NCBI RefSeq assembly: GCF_025370935.1
Contig: NC_133474.1
Coordinates: 1,357,005 to 1,421,004, forward strand
Reading direction: 5' to 3'
DNA: 64,000 nt
From: Choristoneura fumiferana
Lineage: Eukaryota; Arthropoda; Insecta; Lepidoptera; Tortricidae
Shown here: positions 1-12,200 of the stretch, piece after piece
How positions within the stretch are numbered: position 1 is the stretch's first letter
Layout: the number at the start of each line of letters is the position of its first letter
Notes under the pieces: generated by a model
Database searches by the model: none
The model's input: only the letters and a program-made list of their open reading frames with translations
Told to the model about the DNA's origin: nothing
Translations under genes and position numbers: made by a program

Positions 1-198
1 GCAACACCAGGGGTATTGCAGACGCGTTGCCAACCTCGAGCTCTAAGATGGGATACCTCACGTGCCAGTAATTTCACCGGCTGTCTTACTCTCCACGCCG
101 AAACACAACAGTGCAAGCACTGCTGCTTCACGGCACGATTAGCGAGCAAGATGGTGGTAGCAATCCGGGCGGACCTTGCACAAGGTCCTACCACCTGC
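1..198 (-). repeat. dispersed retroposon tail, 'GGTAGGACCTTGTGC' family
   Basis: Minus-strand copy of a repeat seen again at 29243-29535 (+) and 52999-53275 (+), with fragments near 41265-41415. It shares the blocks GGACCTTGTGCAAGGTCC and GCCGGTGAAATTACTGGCAC. The plus-strand copies end in an A-rich tail, which suggests a non-LTR retrotransposon 3' end or a SINE. The short open frames here are not genes. Confidence 0.75.
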
Positions 199-384
199 AG
201 TTCGAGGCTTAAAGACTCGAACCTTAAAGACTCTCGAGGTTTAACGACTCAAAGGCCGCAAAGACGATTTCTTGCATCCATACGAATAATCCAATTTAAT
301 TCTCATATATATCCGAGTCTTTAAGACTATGGATTCTTAAGAGTTCGAGTCTTTATGCCTCGAAATGAGCGTTATCCACAACTC

Positions 385-600
385 TACCTCTGAGTTTTAC
401 CACGAGGGTTATGGTAAAGGAAAACATCGTGAGGGAACGTACACAACCTGCGAAAAAACTCAATGGTGTGTGTGGCGTTACCGATCCGCACTGGGAACGG
501 CCCGTGTGGGAACTACGGCCCAAGCCCTCTCATTCTGAGAGGAGACCTGTGCCCAGCAGTGGACGCATACAGGCTGGGATGATCATGATAATAATGAACA
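385..600 (+). repeat. SINE A fragment (body and GAT-rich tail)
   Basis: Corresponds to the body of the full-length SINE at 44213-44514: it has the 'GGAAAACATCG' block, the 'CTCTCATTCTGAGAGGAG' block, 'GTGCCCAGCAGTGG' and a 'GGCTGGGATGAT' tail. The tRNA-like head is missing, as expected from 5' truncation. The 64-codon frame inside it is not a gene. The 250 bases that follow (603-857) show nothing I can identify. Confidence 0.75.
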
Positions 601-859
601 AATAACAGTGCAGATTCAGAACGAAAATCAAAAATAACAATACAGTTTGACAGAAAGAAGCGGTGAAAGCGATTGTGATTCATAGTGCGTTAGACATTAT
701 TATGGCCTCTAGTTTTAATATTCAATCGATAGGTATATTAGCGGTGCCATGTATGTTATGAACAAACGCAGCTGTACTACGTGCTATGACTAACAAACAC
801 TTAATCGATGAGGATTTCTGTGACAGACTACATGGTTTGGATAGGTATTTGAGCGTCTA

Positions 860-1427
860 TACCTGCTGAGCTGGCAACGTTGCATTTTTGATAGTTTTTC
901 TCGATTATTCCATAAAAATTGAATGAAAATTAAAAATGTGGTCTGATAGAACTGTTCTTAATATATGTTAAAGTGTCTACTCTAATAATTATTCGTGATA
1001 GACTTTTAAATTCTTTAAAAACGAATTAAAGAATGACAATAATAAGTAAAAATAACAATAGGAAATGTTGCCGCTATAAAAAGGTCCCGGCTCAGCATAT
1101 TGCTGGTTGAAAACCAGCACTGGTCTTCCGCCGGGCCACAGGAGAGTGCAATTACGGAAAGTCACACAAAACAAATCAAAGTGAAATCAAATACAAAAAT
1201 AGCTACGAGACTAAAATATAAGTTGGCTGTATAGCCCACATTAATAATTAATGTTTAATAACGGTTTTTATAGAAAATAAAAGTCTATAACGAATAATTA
1301 TTGGAGTAGAAACATTAAATTATATATTAAGAAGAGTTCTATCAGACACATTTTTAATTTTCATTCAATTTTTATGGAATAATCGAGAAAAACTAACAAA
1401 AATGCAACGTTGCCAGCTCAGCAGGTA
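860..1427. mobile_element. TIR element, about 568 bp, TA target duplication
   Basis: The ends are inverted repeats of about 105 bp (860-968 and 1325-1427) beginning TACCTGCTGAGCTGGCAACG and flanked by TA on both sides (858-859 and 1428-1429). There is no transposase frame inside, so it is non-autonomous. TA duplication suggests the Tc1/mariner superfamily, but the termini do not name a family. Confidence 0.75.
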
Positions 1428-1429
1428 TA

Positions 1430-2080
1430 ATACGTGACCTTAAACGTCAAACGGACCTCTCGATGCTAACGCCATCTAGCGATGTTTCGCTGCGCCTGCT
1501 AAGAAACCCTCATGGCCGATTGACTTTATGCAATGTATTGTCCCACATTCTCATAACCTGCTATTATTTATTATAAGTTTCTTCAGAACTTATAGTATAA
1601 CAAACGTACATAAATGAGGAAAAAGGATAACTTAATTATAACTATCATCTATTATTATTTTCCTTTGTGGAACAGTGGTCAATTAATCAATAATCATTTG
1701 TGGTAATGTACTATTATTACACGATCACATAATAAAATCTTTTGTGAACTAATATTGTCTGTTCAATGTACCTTACATTATGGAGTACCTACTCCATTAA
1801 ATTAAAATGGCATCAAAGATTTGAATCTAATTTATTATAGATATTTACGATTAAGACTAGATTAACACATAGCATGATTTTTATCTTGGCTATTAGCATT
1901 ATATAGGTCTCGCGGAATAGTGATAAACAAATTCATCATAGGCAAAGTAACACCTACCTATTTTTCTTTTTCTTTCTTTTTTAAATGGCTAATGTATTGG
2001 GTCTATTCTGCCAGCGTCAAGGTTGAGAGCTACAGATGATCGGTGTCTAGTTTATTATATTTTATATTTAAAAAACTCAC
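1430..2080. other. intron of the left MARVEL gene, no gene seen
   Basis: AT-rich sequence downstream of the last recognised exon of the left MARVEL gene on the minus strand. I looked for its last exon by comparison with exon 3 of the right-hand paralogue and found none, so that exon probably lies beyond the left edge. A CGCCATCTAGCG motif occurs near 1470, similar to the one at 28251. Confidence 0.5.
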
Positions 2081-4135
2081 CCCAGCCGCCGAGTACGCCG
2101 CAGCTCCGAAAGCGACTGCAATAGTCGCAGCGATCAGGTTGAGGAACGTCAGCACCACGCACCCGACCATCTCTATCTTGAGCCACTTGACGTTATGGTA
2201 CTTCTCCACCACGTGGAACAGATACATGAGGAGCAGGCCGCCCGTGAACAAGAGTCCGACCAGGGATACGAAGATGAAGTACACGCCGCGCCCGTTGGAG
2301 CGGAACGCTGATGCTTCTATGCAGATGAAGCAGAGGAGATTCAGGAGCTGTGGACATTTTATTATCGTTAAGTGCCAATAACAGACCAAGGCACAAAACC
2401 ATAATCTCAACAAACATGTGGTTTCCGAAATAAAGTTGCAATTTATTTTTACAAAAGAACGGTTCAAAATACTATCTACAGGAGTGAGCTACATTATAAG
2501 TCTACTACCGATAACAAATATAATATGGACCATCCCAGAAAACTTAAGGTACCCAATTGGAGAGGCCTATGTCCAGCAGTGGACTAAGACAGGCCGATGG
2601 TGATGATGATGATGATGATGAAGTTGAACAATTATTTTGCTCACCCGCGACCTGCTGCGTCTACGCAACAAATCGTCACTACTTTGAAAAATTCTCGTAT
2701 CTCAAATCAATACGTTGACCCTAGAAATAAAATCAAAATCAAAATATGTAGCTAAATCTGTTTGCTTGTTTGTTTGTTACCTTTTCACGTCTAAACCGCT
2801 GATTCGATTTAAATGAAGTTCGATGTACAGATAGTTCGAGTTCCGGGGAAGGACGTAGGATATACCCATGGGATAGCGGTAAACGAATACTACACGGACG
2901 GAGTCGCGGGCAACAGCTTGTCCTTCATATTACTCAAATTTGTCGAAATTAGCGAAACAGGAGCTTACAGTAATTAGTTTTAATTAGAGTAGTAATTGCG
3001 GATCCGCCAAAAGCAAAATAGTTAGCTATCTACTTTTTAGTGTTAAATTTCAATTACCAATTTACTATTTTTAGGATTCCATATCTCAAAACAAAAAAAA
3101 AACCCTTTTAGTATCAGTTGTTGTGTCTATCTGTCTGTTTGTCATAGACAGCTCTGAAAATACTGGACTGATTAAGTTGACGTATGGTTGACGTTCGGCA
3201 TTGTAAATCAGTGACCGAAAAAAAAAAAAAAATTTATAAATAATAAATAAATGAAGTTATAAGAGGAAGGCTTTGCTTTATTTTTGACAAGTTTTGAATG
3301 GTCACCGGTTCTTCAATCTTTTATCTCCATTTTTGCCTACCGGATTTCGAAAACAATGAATACTTAATTTTGTACGATTTTTTAAAATATTGTCTAAAAA
3401 AACACTTATTTCGTATCTCTGTTGACGTGAACGATCTAACTTATATGAAATCTACATATTTGGGTTCGTCTTTGACGTCTCTAAAAACGCGTCGAGGGTT
3501 TTCATTTGAAACTAATTAACAAAAAAGTTATGGCCAGAAAACCAGTTTTTTGCCCTAAAATTGTTCAACTTTGATGCCAAATATCTGGAAGACAATGGAC
3601 TTGGGAGTAAATATGGGATACTACTATATTGCTTAAAGCCATTGTTGTTAATATAATAAGCCACAAAAAACATTAGAAAACTAAGGAATTTGGATCGAAG
3701 GTCATTGGGGCATGGGATCCCCTTAATACTGTCCTATAAACAATTCACATCGATATTTTTTTAATATTATTTTGATTGATAACAATTGGCATGGTCATGT
3801 GCTTGACTCTAGAGGGATTTCTAAACAGGCCATATTTTACTGCAATATGTGGCCGACAAGTATGGCTGTCCTTCTCTGACACTGTATGCAAGACACAAAG
3901 AGCCGATCACAAATTGCAGTAAAAATGTAGCATGTAGAAGCCCCTTTAAATGCAAAAAACATGCAACTTATAGTTCACTAGTGTTTACCCATGGCTTCAT
4001 ACAACTTACAACAAGAGCAGCTTTGATGATTCCTGGAGGTGTGACGATGTAGGACAGGTCGAAGCGAGTCTCCGTATTAAACACCGTGTTGGTGGAGCCC
4101 ATGGACTGGGCCGGTGGCTGACTGGGGTAAGCCAT
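2081..4135 (-). CDS. MARVEL-domain membrane protein (CMTM-like), 3' part missing
   Basis: Two coding exons are visible: exon 1 at 4135-4010 (42 codons, ATG three bases after an acceptor at 4139) and exon 2 at 2347-2081 (89 codons). Both junctions are phase 0 with good GT/AG signals. The product starts MAYPSQPP, has a short hydrophilic N-terminus, then hydrophobic helices with the family block LFHVVEKY..VKWLKIE. Exon 2 has exactly the length (267 nt) of exon 2 in the divergent neighbour at 9292-18027, and both have VEK followed by WLKIE, so they are paralogues. MARVEL proteins are four-helix proteins of membrane apposition and vesicle transport. The fourth helix and C-terminus should lie on a further exon left of position 1. 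A repeat sits about 30 bp upstream of exon 2 in the intron. The MARVEL call is firm; the exact orthologue is not. Confidence 0.85.
2375..2623 (+). repeat. dispersed repeat with GAT-repeat tail
   Basis: Matches 44095-44210 plus 44531-44600 (for example GACCAAGGCACAAAACC, TACAAAAGAACGG, ATAAGTCTACTA, GGACCATCCCAGAAAACTTAA). It ends with a CCAGCAGTGG-like block and a (GAT)n run. It lies in intron 1 of the left MARVEL gene, close to the exon 2 acceptor. Confidence 0.7.
2740..2925 (+). repeat. Helitron-like terminal relic
   Basis: Carries CCATGGGATAGCGG and ends with GAGTCGCGGGCAACAGCTTG, very like the 3' terminus of the intact Helitron at 12066-13925. The CTAG end is degraded, so this is a relic. 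Confidence 0.55.
2930..3967. other. intronic sequence, no gene recognised
   Basis: Intron of the left MARVEL gene. It has poly-A-like runs near 3093 and 3220. A 73-codon open frame at 3298-3519 shows no domain and no splice support. The block from about 3110 to 3715 has the feel of an old transposable element, but no termini were found. Confidence 0.4.
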
Positions 4136-4138
4136 TGC

Positions 4139-5358
4139 CTGAAAAAACAATTTTAAAAACTTACATCCAATTCCTTTTGGAGTTAATATGCTCTGCTTCC
4201 TTGTAGAAATTGTGAAAGTTTTGTGTAATCCATCCTTATCCCTTGTGTAGTGTGTTGAGGCAAAATTTTACATCATTAAGGGGAAAGGTTATATGCTTGA
4301 TATTTGTCCTATTTAATCCTAAGCAAGGTGTCACTGAAATACGTACTTCCAGTGGTAAGTTGAACTGAGAAATCTTAGAAATGTTTTCCACTTGAGTGTT
4401 TAAAGTATCAAAAAAAAAAACTGGATTCAGTCAGCATAGGTATGCAGCAGAAAAACAAATTCACGAAGTTTACCACTTTATTACACTAATATTATAAATA
4501 TAATCTTTCCAAGGACACAGCTAAAAATATTTTAGTAAACAACAAGATGTTAAGTACCAAAATATTTTTGTATAGGTAATTATAATTGCTTACAAAGATT
4601 AATTTAAGTGTGCACAAATTCTACAACAGGAATGTATAAACAACACACGTATTGGTGACCGTCATATGATAAGGAATAAAACTAGTACTCACGTATGAAT
4701 AGTTTTGAATTAACTGCGTTTATTGCTTCGACAGCCAAACTCCTACGCTGCTAAGATAAACCGAGGATGCTGAGGCCGCGTCCTACTCACCCTATTACCT
4801 TGGCACTAAATTACACCACCACGAAACATGTTAAACACATAAATGACTCATATTACCGATATTTACAAAAGAACGTGTGTGGTAGAGTTTTTGAATGCAT
4901 GATTATTTAACTTAAGAATACCTAATGTGTTCGTCAACGGTGATTCAATGTTTTCGACACAAGTTTTACGATGAATTGATAAAAACAACAATGCACCGTT
5001 ATCAGCAAATTACGGCGGGATGGTAGGATGTCCGAGTTGAGTAGTTTGAAAATAACTTTGACGATTGACGAAATAATTTACGTTTCGTATTTCATTGTTG
5101 CTTTCTCTTTCAAGAAGGAGCAACTTTAGTGTGTGTGACAAAGATAGTACAATATTGAACACTTGTTGACTATTCATTTAAACGTCAGTGTGACATGTCC
5201 GGTTCATTACCAATTACCAGCAAAGGCAGCAAATGAAAAAAGTTTTTAGAACTTGAAGACTGTAAAACTGGTTCTTAATTACGTATAACGGAACGTAATT
5301 TTTGAGCGTATTTTAACCCTGTTTAAAAGTAAGCATGCTTGTTGCGATGCAGCTTTGA
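4139..5358 (-). other. upstream intron/leader region of the left MARVEL gene
   Basis: The coding exon is preceded by an acceptor at 4139-4140, so at least one 5'-UTR exon lies at higher coordinates. One candidate donor on the minus strand is CATAC|GTGAGTACT, with the exon ending at 4693. Its extent is unknown. No coding potential was seen. Confidence 0.3.
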
Positions 5359-5574
5359 TTTACACGATACCCCTCCCCATATAGGAGATAATTAATTAAT
5401 GATTTGCAAGTCATAATTACAATAAAAACATTTTATAATGAATGTTACTTCATTATAAACATAAGGATAAACAGATTTAAGACAAAATAAAAATATAATT
5501 TTTTTATGACAGAGTGTAAAAATGTCTCATTATAAGAAGAGGTGGGGGGTCTGGGGGGAGGGGTATCGTGTAAA
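5359..5574. mobile_element. small TIR element (MITE), about 216 bp
   Basis: Perfect 20-bp inverted termini TTTACACGATACCCCTCCCC at 5359-5378 and its complement at 5555-5574. The interior is AT-rich with no frame. No clear target duplication, so the family is open. Confidence 0.7.
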
Positions 5575-8500
5575 TGTCAAGCAAACAAAGTTGTCAATGT
5601 CAGTCAAGTTAAGTCAAATTTCGCAATTTGTGCTTGTTTCGTCACAACACAATTATTAATTTACACCTAAATTCGGGTAGCGCTTAGCGTGTTAATGGCC
5701 TAAAGATTACATATAACAGTAAAGTGTAGTGTGCTTGTTCGATTTTAGCCGTTCAAACCATAGGTAAGCCTGAAAATAAGTATAAGATTTCTATGTTTAT
5801 AACTCATGTCGGTCAGGATTGTTTAAATTGCTATTTTCGGTGGTGACGGGGGTCTTGTCCCATAGAGCGATCACTGATTATAATCGTCAGTGTTAATAGG
5901 TATTTGATGAGCAGAACATGGAAATATCTGGGCGTAAATCCACTCGCGCATGGCGTTACGAAACGCCAGATAGCTATCGGGTTACGTTAGTTTTAATCAC
6001 TAAAAACTGTTATTGCTAGGCTCTATACGGCAATAGTAATCTTAGTTTTCTTTTATGAATGTTTCCCTTATTTAGACATGGAAATCACTTTGTTACTGAC
6101 ATAATTCTACTTTCACTTGTGTAGGACTCAAGGTTTGTTTACACTTTCGCTCCGGCACTACGCTGTGACATAACTGTTACGGCTTTAATTTGATCACTTA
6201 TTATCTCAGTGAGAACAGGTGCATATATTAAGGAATAAACTTAGACTTTTTTGTGTTTTAAAAAGTGAAATGAACACTTTTATAATTGACTCGTAAATTT
6301 TTGGGCAGAAGTAAAATTCAACTTAAGTCAGATTAACGACTTAACAGGTATACTACTTCTAACATAGAGCAACAATTCCCAATGTTTTTAGCCTATAATT
6401 TTTTTAGGAGGATTCCCATTTTGATAATAAGAAAAAAATATTTTTGAATATTTTCATGTCTTATAAGAATAAGCACATCCAGTCCCAAGAACTGGATAAG
6501 CAAGTTCTCTATTAATTGGTAGTTTTCACTACAAAACGGAAAATCATAGCTACTTGTTATGAGCATAGTGATATGTTGTTGCAAATGGCCCAAATGGGAG
6601 CAGAACATGAAATTTTAGTGACCCTTCCATACCCCAGGGATCTCTTTTTAAGAACTTCTGCCATAGGACTCAGTATGTGTAAAAACATACATTATATTAT
6701 TGCAAACCACAAGACTTTGTGCTGCTAAGATTTATGTAATGTCAACTGTGCAAGCCTATTTTCATTTACTGCTTTCGCTTAAATATATGCTTTGTTTCAG
6801 TACATCCACTTCTGCATCTTTGAAGCTTGCTGTGCCTACTGCTTTACTGATTCTGTTGTTTACCGCTAGTGCATAGGCAGCATGTTTTTCAGTTGTTTTG
6901 TGAGCATAGGATGTGAGGAAGCATATTATTGACCGATTTGTTATTTTTGAGATTATTGTTTAAATGCTGCATGGTCCTTTTACCGCACTACAGCACTGTT
7001 AGCCTATGGTTTTGACTGAAAATAAACATCTGCTCTTCAATGCTGTTTTATTATTTATCTTACTCTAGTCAACTAAGTTACAGCTTTATCACCATGAAGT
7101 TCTATGTCGTTTGGGAATATATGAAAAGCTATTTTCACTTTTAAGTCAATCATTATTTTTTTCTGATGTAGGAACTGTCATATAAATGCCATTCATTACT
7201 GTAATCCAACTGCAACGTAACCGCAAAATGCAAAATAGATGCATACAGACGTCAGGTCGTGGAGAACAGCCGATGTGTACAATCAAAGAAAATGAATCAC
7301 ATACCAGGGTGGAACCTTTTCATTGTCAACTTCGCGATAATTTCTTTGTTTGGATGTCAACATGACAATAGTAGCACAAAGGCTCCACTGTAGGAATAAA
7401 TTTCAAGAATACGGCTGAGTCAAACTACTGCCTAATGCTTGCATTGTGGTACGAACTTCGATTTTCGAATTTCGTAGTAGCCCTCCTTAGACAACACGCG
7501 TCTGTAACAGTCAATGGACTACCAGGTGGAATTCGCTGTTTTTACGACTTAGCTTGATAATTGTTCTTTAACTTAGTCATGTCGAAATTTCAAAAGATCC
7601 ATGTCACATGAAAATGAATTTTATTCTGCCATAGGTCAAACCAGTAGACTTACACATTTATACTACTCAAAAGAATATAAGGGCCACTTAAATTTTACCA
7701 GTAAAACTAAATCAAAAATATTATGTTTGGGTTTTGAATTTAATACATTTCACTGAATGAAAAGTTTTGTATTGTGTTATGTTGTATTATTAAAAGCGTT
7801 TTTAGACAAGGAATGTTATAAAGAATTATATTTATTATTTTCGTTTCATCTGTAAAATTTGCGTGGCCCTTATTTTCTTTTGAGCAGTATTCATTTTCAG
7901 TAAAGCTGAAAATAGCAATATAGTGACAAATATATTTGTTTGATTAGATACTTAGCCCTTATCTCACACTCCTAATTAAACATTCGTGTCTCATCACATA
8001 TCAGGTGTCGCTCGTTATCGCGCCCCGAAAGTGATTTAAAATATATATAAAATATGCCCCTAAATTAATTATATTTCTATATTCTGTTCTTTGAATGTGT
8101 TCCTGTGGTTTGTGGAGTGTTATTGTGTAATATAAAGTTTTAAGGTAAGTTGTTTGCGGGTGGAAAACATCAATTTTATTTGTAATCTAAACTAATTTGA
8201 TGTTTACTTATGACGGGTGTTAATCTTTTATTAGTTTATCATGCAATTTGTTTTTTTGCCAGTTCTTTGAAAGCGAAGTAACACGTTAAACATGTCCAAA
8301 TTTGCTGCTTTGAAGGGTTCTGTACCGGAAAAGTAACAAAGAGAACCTTATTTATGTCGCTAACTTGTCTGTCTGGCAATCACAGGGCTGTATCGCTAGA
8401 ACTGCCATAGATAGCTGGAAATAACAATGCCGCCTATTCTATCATATAAAAAATGTGTATTTCTATTTCCGCTGCAACAAAAAATAATAGGTAAAAATAA

Positions 8501-8654
8501 AAATAATAGTAAAAATTAGTCCCTAGCCCGAAATGATGGCATATCAAAAGTAAAACTGGTCAACCGTGAGTTGCTCTTATGGAAAAAAATATACTTCGAT
8601 ATTTGTTTGTCAGCGGCAGTACCTACTGACAAAAATATGGAACTTAGGGATCTT
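5575..8654. other. intergenic region between the divergent MARVEL genes; candidate leader exon
   Basis: No coding exon recognised. Two plus-strand splice donors look usable: CATAG|GTAAGCC with the exon ending at 5763, and TTTTAAG|GTAAGTT with the exon ending at 8144. Either could be an untranslated first exon of the right MARVEL gene, whose coding exon starts with an acceptor at 9279-9280. Open frames at 6393-6728 on both strands have no recognisable domain. Confidence 0.3.
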
Positions 8655-9095
8655 TTAAAAAAACCGGCCAAATGCGAATTGGACTCGCGCACGAAGGGTT
8701 CCGTACCATTATCTATACAACATTAGACATTAGCACAAAAACGGCAACAAAAAACAAGTTTGTTGTATGGGAGCCCCCATAAATATTTATTTTATTCTAA
8801 TTTCATTATTTATTTATTTTTAAAGGGATAATCCCACTAAATATTTTGTGAATATTTCAAGCGTCTAAACTGCTAACGTTATTAATATCACGTTTATTTA
8901 AACAATCACGTTTGTTGTATGGGAGCCCCCCTTAAATATTTATTTTATTCTGGGTTTAGTGTTTGTTGTTATAGCGGCCATAGTAATACATAATCTGTGA
9001 AAATTTCAAGTGTCTAACTGTTACGAATCAAGAGAGACAGACAGTGGAGTCTCAGTAATTGGGTTCCGTTGGCACCCTTTGGGTACGGAACCCTA
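8655..9095 (-). repeat. non-autonomous repeat, 'AACCGGCCAA...GGGTTCCGT' family
   Basis: Starts AAAAAACCGGCCAAATGCG and ends GGGTACGGAACCCTAAAAAA. Contains CGCACGAAGGGTTCCGTACC and TTGTATGGGAGCCCCC. Further copies or pieces lie at 15900-16195, 27117-27690, 53805-54215 and about 9555-9610. Relatives with a longer body are at 32548-33190 and 36526-37560. Confidence 0.75.
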
Positions 9096-9114
9096 AAAAA
9101 GAGACTATCAGTCT

Positions 9115-9240
9115 CTCTAATGGCCGGCAACGCACCTGTGATACCCGTCGTCGTGTTGCAGGTTGCAGGTGTCCATGGACCCGCATGTTCGTTTTCTCCC
9201 TCTTGTATAAAAAGGCCTTTGCCTAGCAATGGTAGGTAAA
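9115..9240 (+). repeat. retroposon tail, 'AACGCACCTGTGATACCC' family
   Basis: Shares AACGCACCTGTGATACCC, GGTGTCCATGG and CGCATG-CTCGTTTTC-CCCTCTT blocks with 59430-59545. It lies just upstream of the acceptor of the first coding exon of the right MARVEL gene. Confidence 0.65.
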
Positions 9241-9291
9241 CCTAATACGCTATTTAAAAAAAATATCTTTTTGCCCTCAGCATAAAGCAAG

Positions 9292-12200
9292 ATGGCGGAG
9301 GCGGGGTTCCCGGGGCAGCACACCACGACCACCACGGTCACGTCCAGCACGACTGTGCAGACGAACATACGGTTCGACCCGTCCTACATCAAAACAGTGC
9401 CTGGAATTCTTAAAATAGTCCAAGCTGTAAGTATTTGCGGTTCTTTACTCCTGTGTCAACCGATCACTCCTTTAAAACCATATTTGCCAAATAGAGAAAT
9501 AGTCCGCGATAGCCAGACCTTCGTTTCGTTATTTTACAATAGCTGAAACTTTTTAGGGTTCCGTAGTCAACTAGGAACCCTTATAGTTTCGCCATGTCTG
9601 TCCGCGACTAAGCTCAGATACCGTTAGTACTAGAAAGCTATAATTTGGCATGAATATACATATCAGTCACGCCGACAAAGTGGTAAAATAAAAATAAAAA
9701 ATATTTTTTTTAGGGTATCTCCCTTCGACGTAAAGTGGGCGTGTTTTTTTTTCTCGACACCCTATAGTGTGGGGTACCGTTGGATAGGTCTTTTAAAACC
9801 ATTGGGTTGTCATGACGATTTTACGATCTGTTTGCGAAATATTCAACTTAACAGTGCAAATTTTCATAAAAAAAAATTTACGCTGCTGTCCAGCAAATAC
9901 AAAGAGGTTGATTAAAAACATGCGCTGTTTATTCAACTTCAAAAGTAGGGTAACCACGAGATCAGGTCAATTGAGAATTAATTAATAAATAATTAAACAA
10001 AAATATTTACATAGAAGCCTTTAATCTAGAGCTTTGGGACTCAGCCTGTATGGGTCACATGCTTCGTCAAGTTTCATTTGATACAAGTGATATAGTAGAA
10101 ATGCAAGAATAACAAATACAACCGAATCTGTGGTTGGAATATAGCCTCGTCGATGGTCTCTTTTATATCTCGAGCCGGAACGGTGTCTATAGGATGAACT
10201 TTGTTGGATTGTGTAAGGTCTGAAACAAAAAAAAAACCCATTAACATAATAAATGCGAAAGTTTGAAAGTCTGTTTGTTACCGCATGACGTCTAAACCGC
10301 TGAACCGATTTAAATGAAATTTGGTATACAGATAGTATAACAGATACACAGTAGATAGTATACCCCTTACATACCTTAGAACCATCGCTCGAAAACCTGC
10401 TTTCAAATAAAAAAAACCGCATTCAAATCGGTCCACTCGTTTAAGAGCTACGGTGCCGGCTCAGGCCTGAAATATCCATTTTCCTAAAATGTATTTTTCG
10501 CAAAATGTCTGCTTTTCAGAATGTCAACACGTCTTTTGCATAATGTCAGCGTCTCAAAATGTCAGCTATTTAAAATTGCCTGTCTCCAAGAATGACAGTT
10601 TTTGTATATATGTTCTCTTTTCAGAATGCGCTTATTCTCAAAATGTCTGCAACCTCAAAATATCCGCTTTCGTATAACGTTGGCATTCCAGAAAAGTCTT
10701 ATTCCGAAAATGTATCCAATCATGATCTTCAAATTTCATCTAAACGTCATTAATGTTGTCTTGAATGCCAGTAATTTTATATTAGGTATAGATATTTATG
10801 TTATCAAAGAGTAAGTATGCAAGCAATTAAACCTTTTACATTTCAAAATTTGATTTGAAAATAAGCAGACATTATGGGAAAACAAACATAACAAGACTAA
10901 AGCCTATTTAAAAAAGTGAACATAACGGGAAAGCAGAAATTAAGGTAATGCTAATATTATAGTAATGTAAACATTATGAAAAGACGACTTCCTCAGATTG
11001 TACACATTTTAAATAGCAGACATTTTGAGAAAGCTGACAAAATAGAAGTTTTAACATTGTGAAAACGCAGACGTTTTGAGAATTGTACATTTTAGGAAAA
11101 CAGACATTTCAGGCCTGAGCCACGGTGCCACAGACAGACACACAGACACACATAGCGGTCAAGTTTATGACACCCCTCTTTTTGCGTCGGGGGTTAAAAA
11201 TAGTTATAACTATATTACCTGCCACGTCTATGACGCCTGCCATCCACAAAGTAAACCATGTACACCTGTTTCACCAAATACCACAGTTTGTTTATCACGA
11301 AGAATAACACAACAAAAAACAATTTTAATACCCATTTTACAGAACCTCCTAATGTAATCATTTTGGAAACAAGTTAAAAAATCGAATGAACTTAACTGAC
11401 CAAATGGACTAACGAGTGTCGAGTGAGTTAGCTCATTAGTTAGGTACTTAACTAACGACGCATTTGATAAGGAACTACTTCCCCTGACCATAAACACTAG
11501 TCGTTTGTGTGCATAAAGGTGCATACTGCAGGCCTTATACTTTTGTGTCGTGCTGGTCCGCTCACGCTACTAGTATTTAATAGGAGTGTGAGAGGGACGA
11601 CAAGATTCGAACTTCTAATTTCGTACCTACTGCCCTCCTGGTCCGATGGGCGGATTGCCGATTAATGTACGACTGTATTTGTACCAAGTTCATGAATTAT
11701 CAAGGCTAGGTTATCTAAAATCAATTAATTTGATGACCAACTTCTACATGTTAAGATCTTCTTTTTTTGGTCGACTATAATACTAGATTTTACGAGTGCA
11801 TAAAACGCGTCATTTTAACCGAGACGCTCAGGCCGAGCATAAAATGGTTTTTATGAATGAGTTATATCTGTTTTCATTCGAATTTCAAGGAAATTAAATA
11901 GCAACATTGCGAATAGTACAATACTATACAATAAAATGACTCTTTAGCTAATAGCGATGTCTTCCAGGCAACCTTTTTTACAGAAAGAAGGAAGGACTAG
12001 TTTACAGCAGGCGGTGCATCAACCATAGATCAGAATTTTAAAACTCAAATAAATACATCTACACATCTATATATATAAAAGAAGAAACTGACTGACTGAC
12101 TGACTGACTGACTGACTTATAGATCAACGCACAGCCCAAACCACTGGGGCTAGAAACTTGAAATTTGGAATATATGTTCCTTAATAGATGTAGACGCTCA

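Noticed and set aside
2043..2381. Plus-strand 112-codon frame
   Set aside because: Antisense shadow of exon 2 of the left MARVEL gene.
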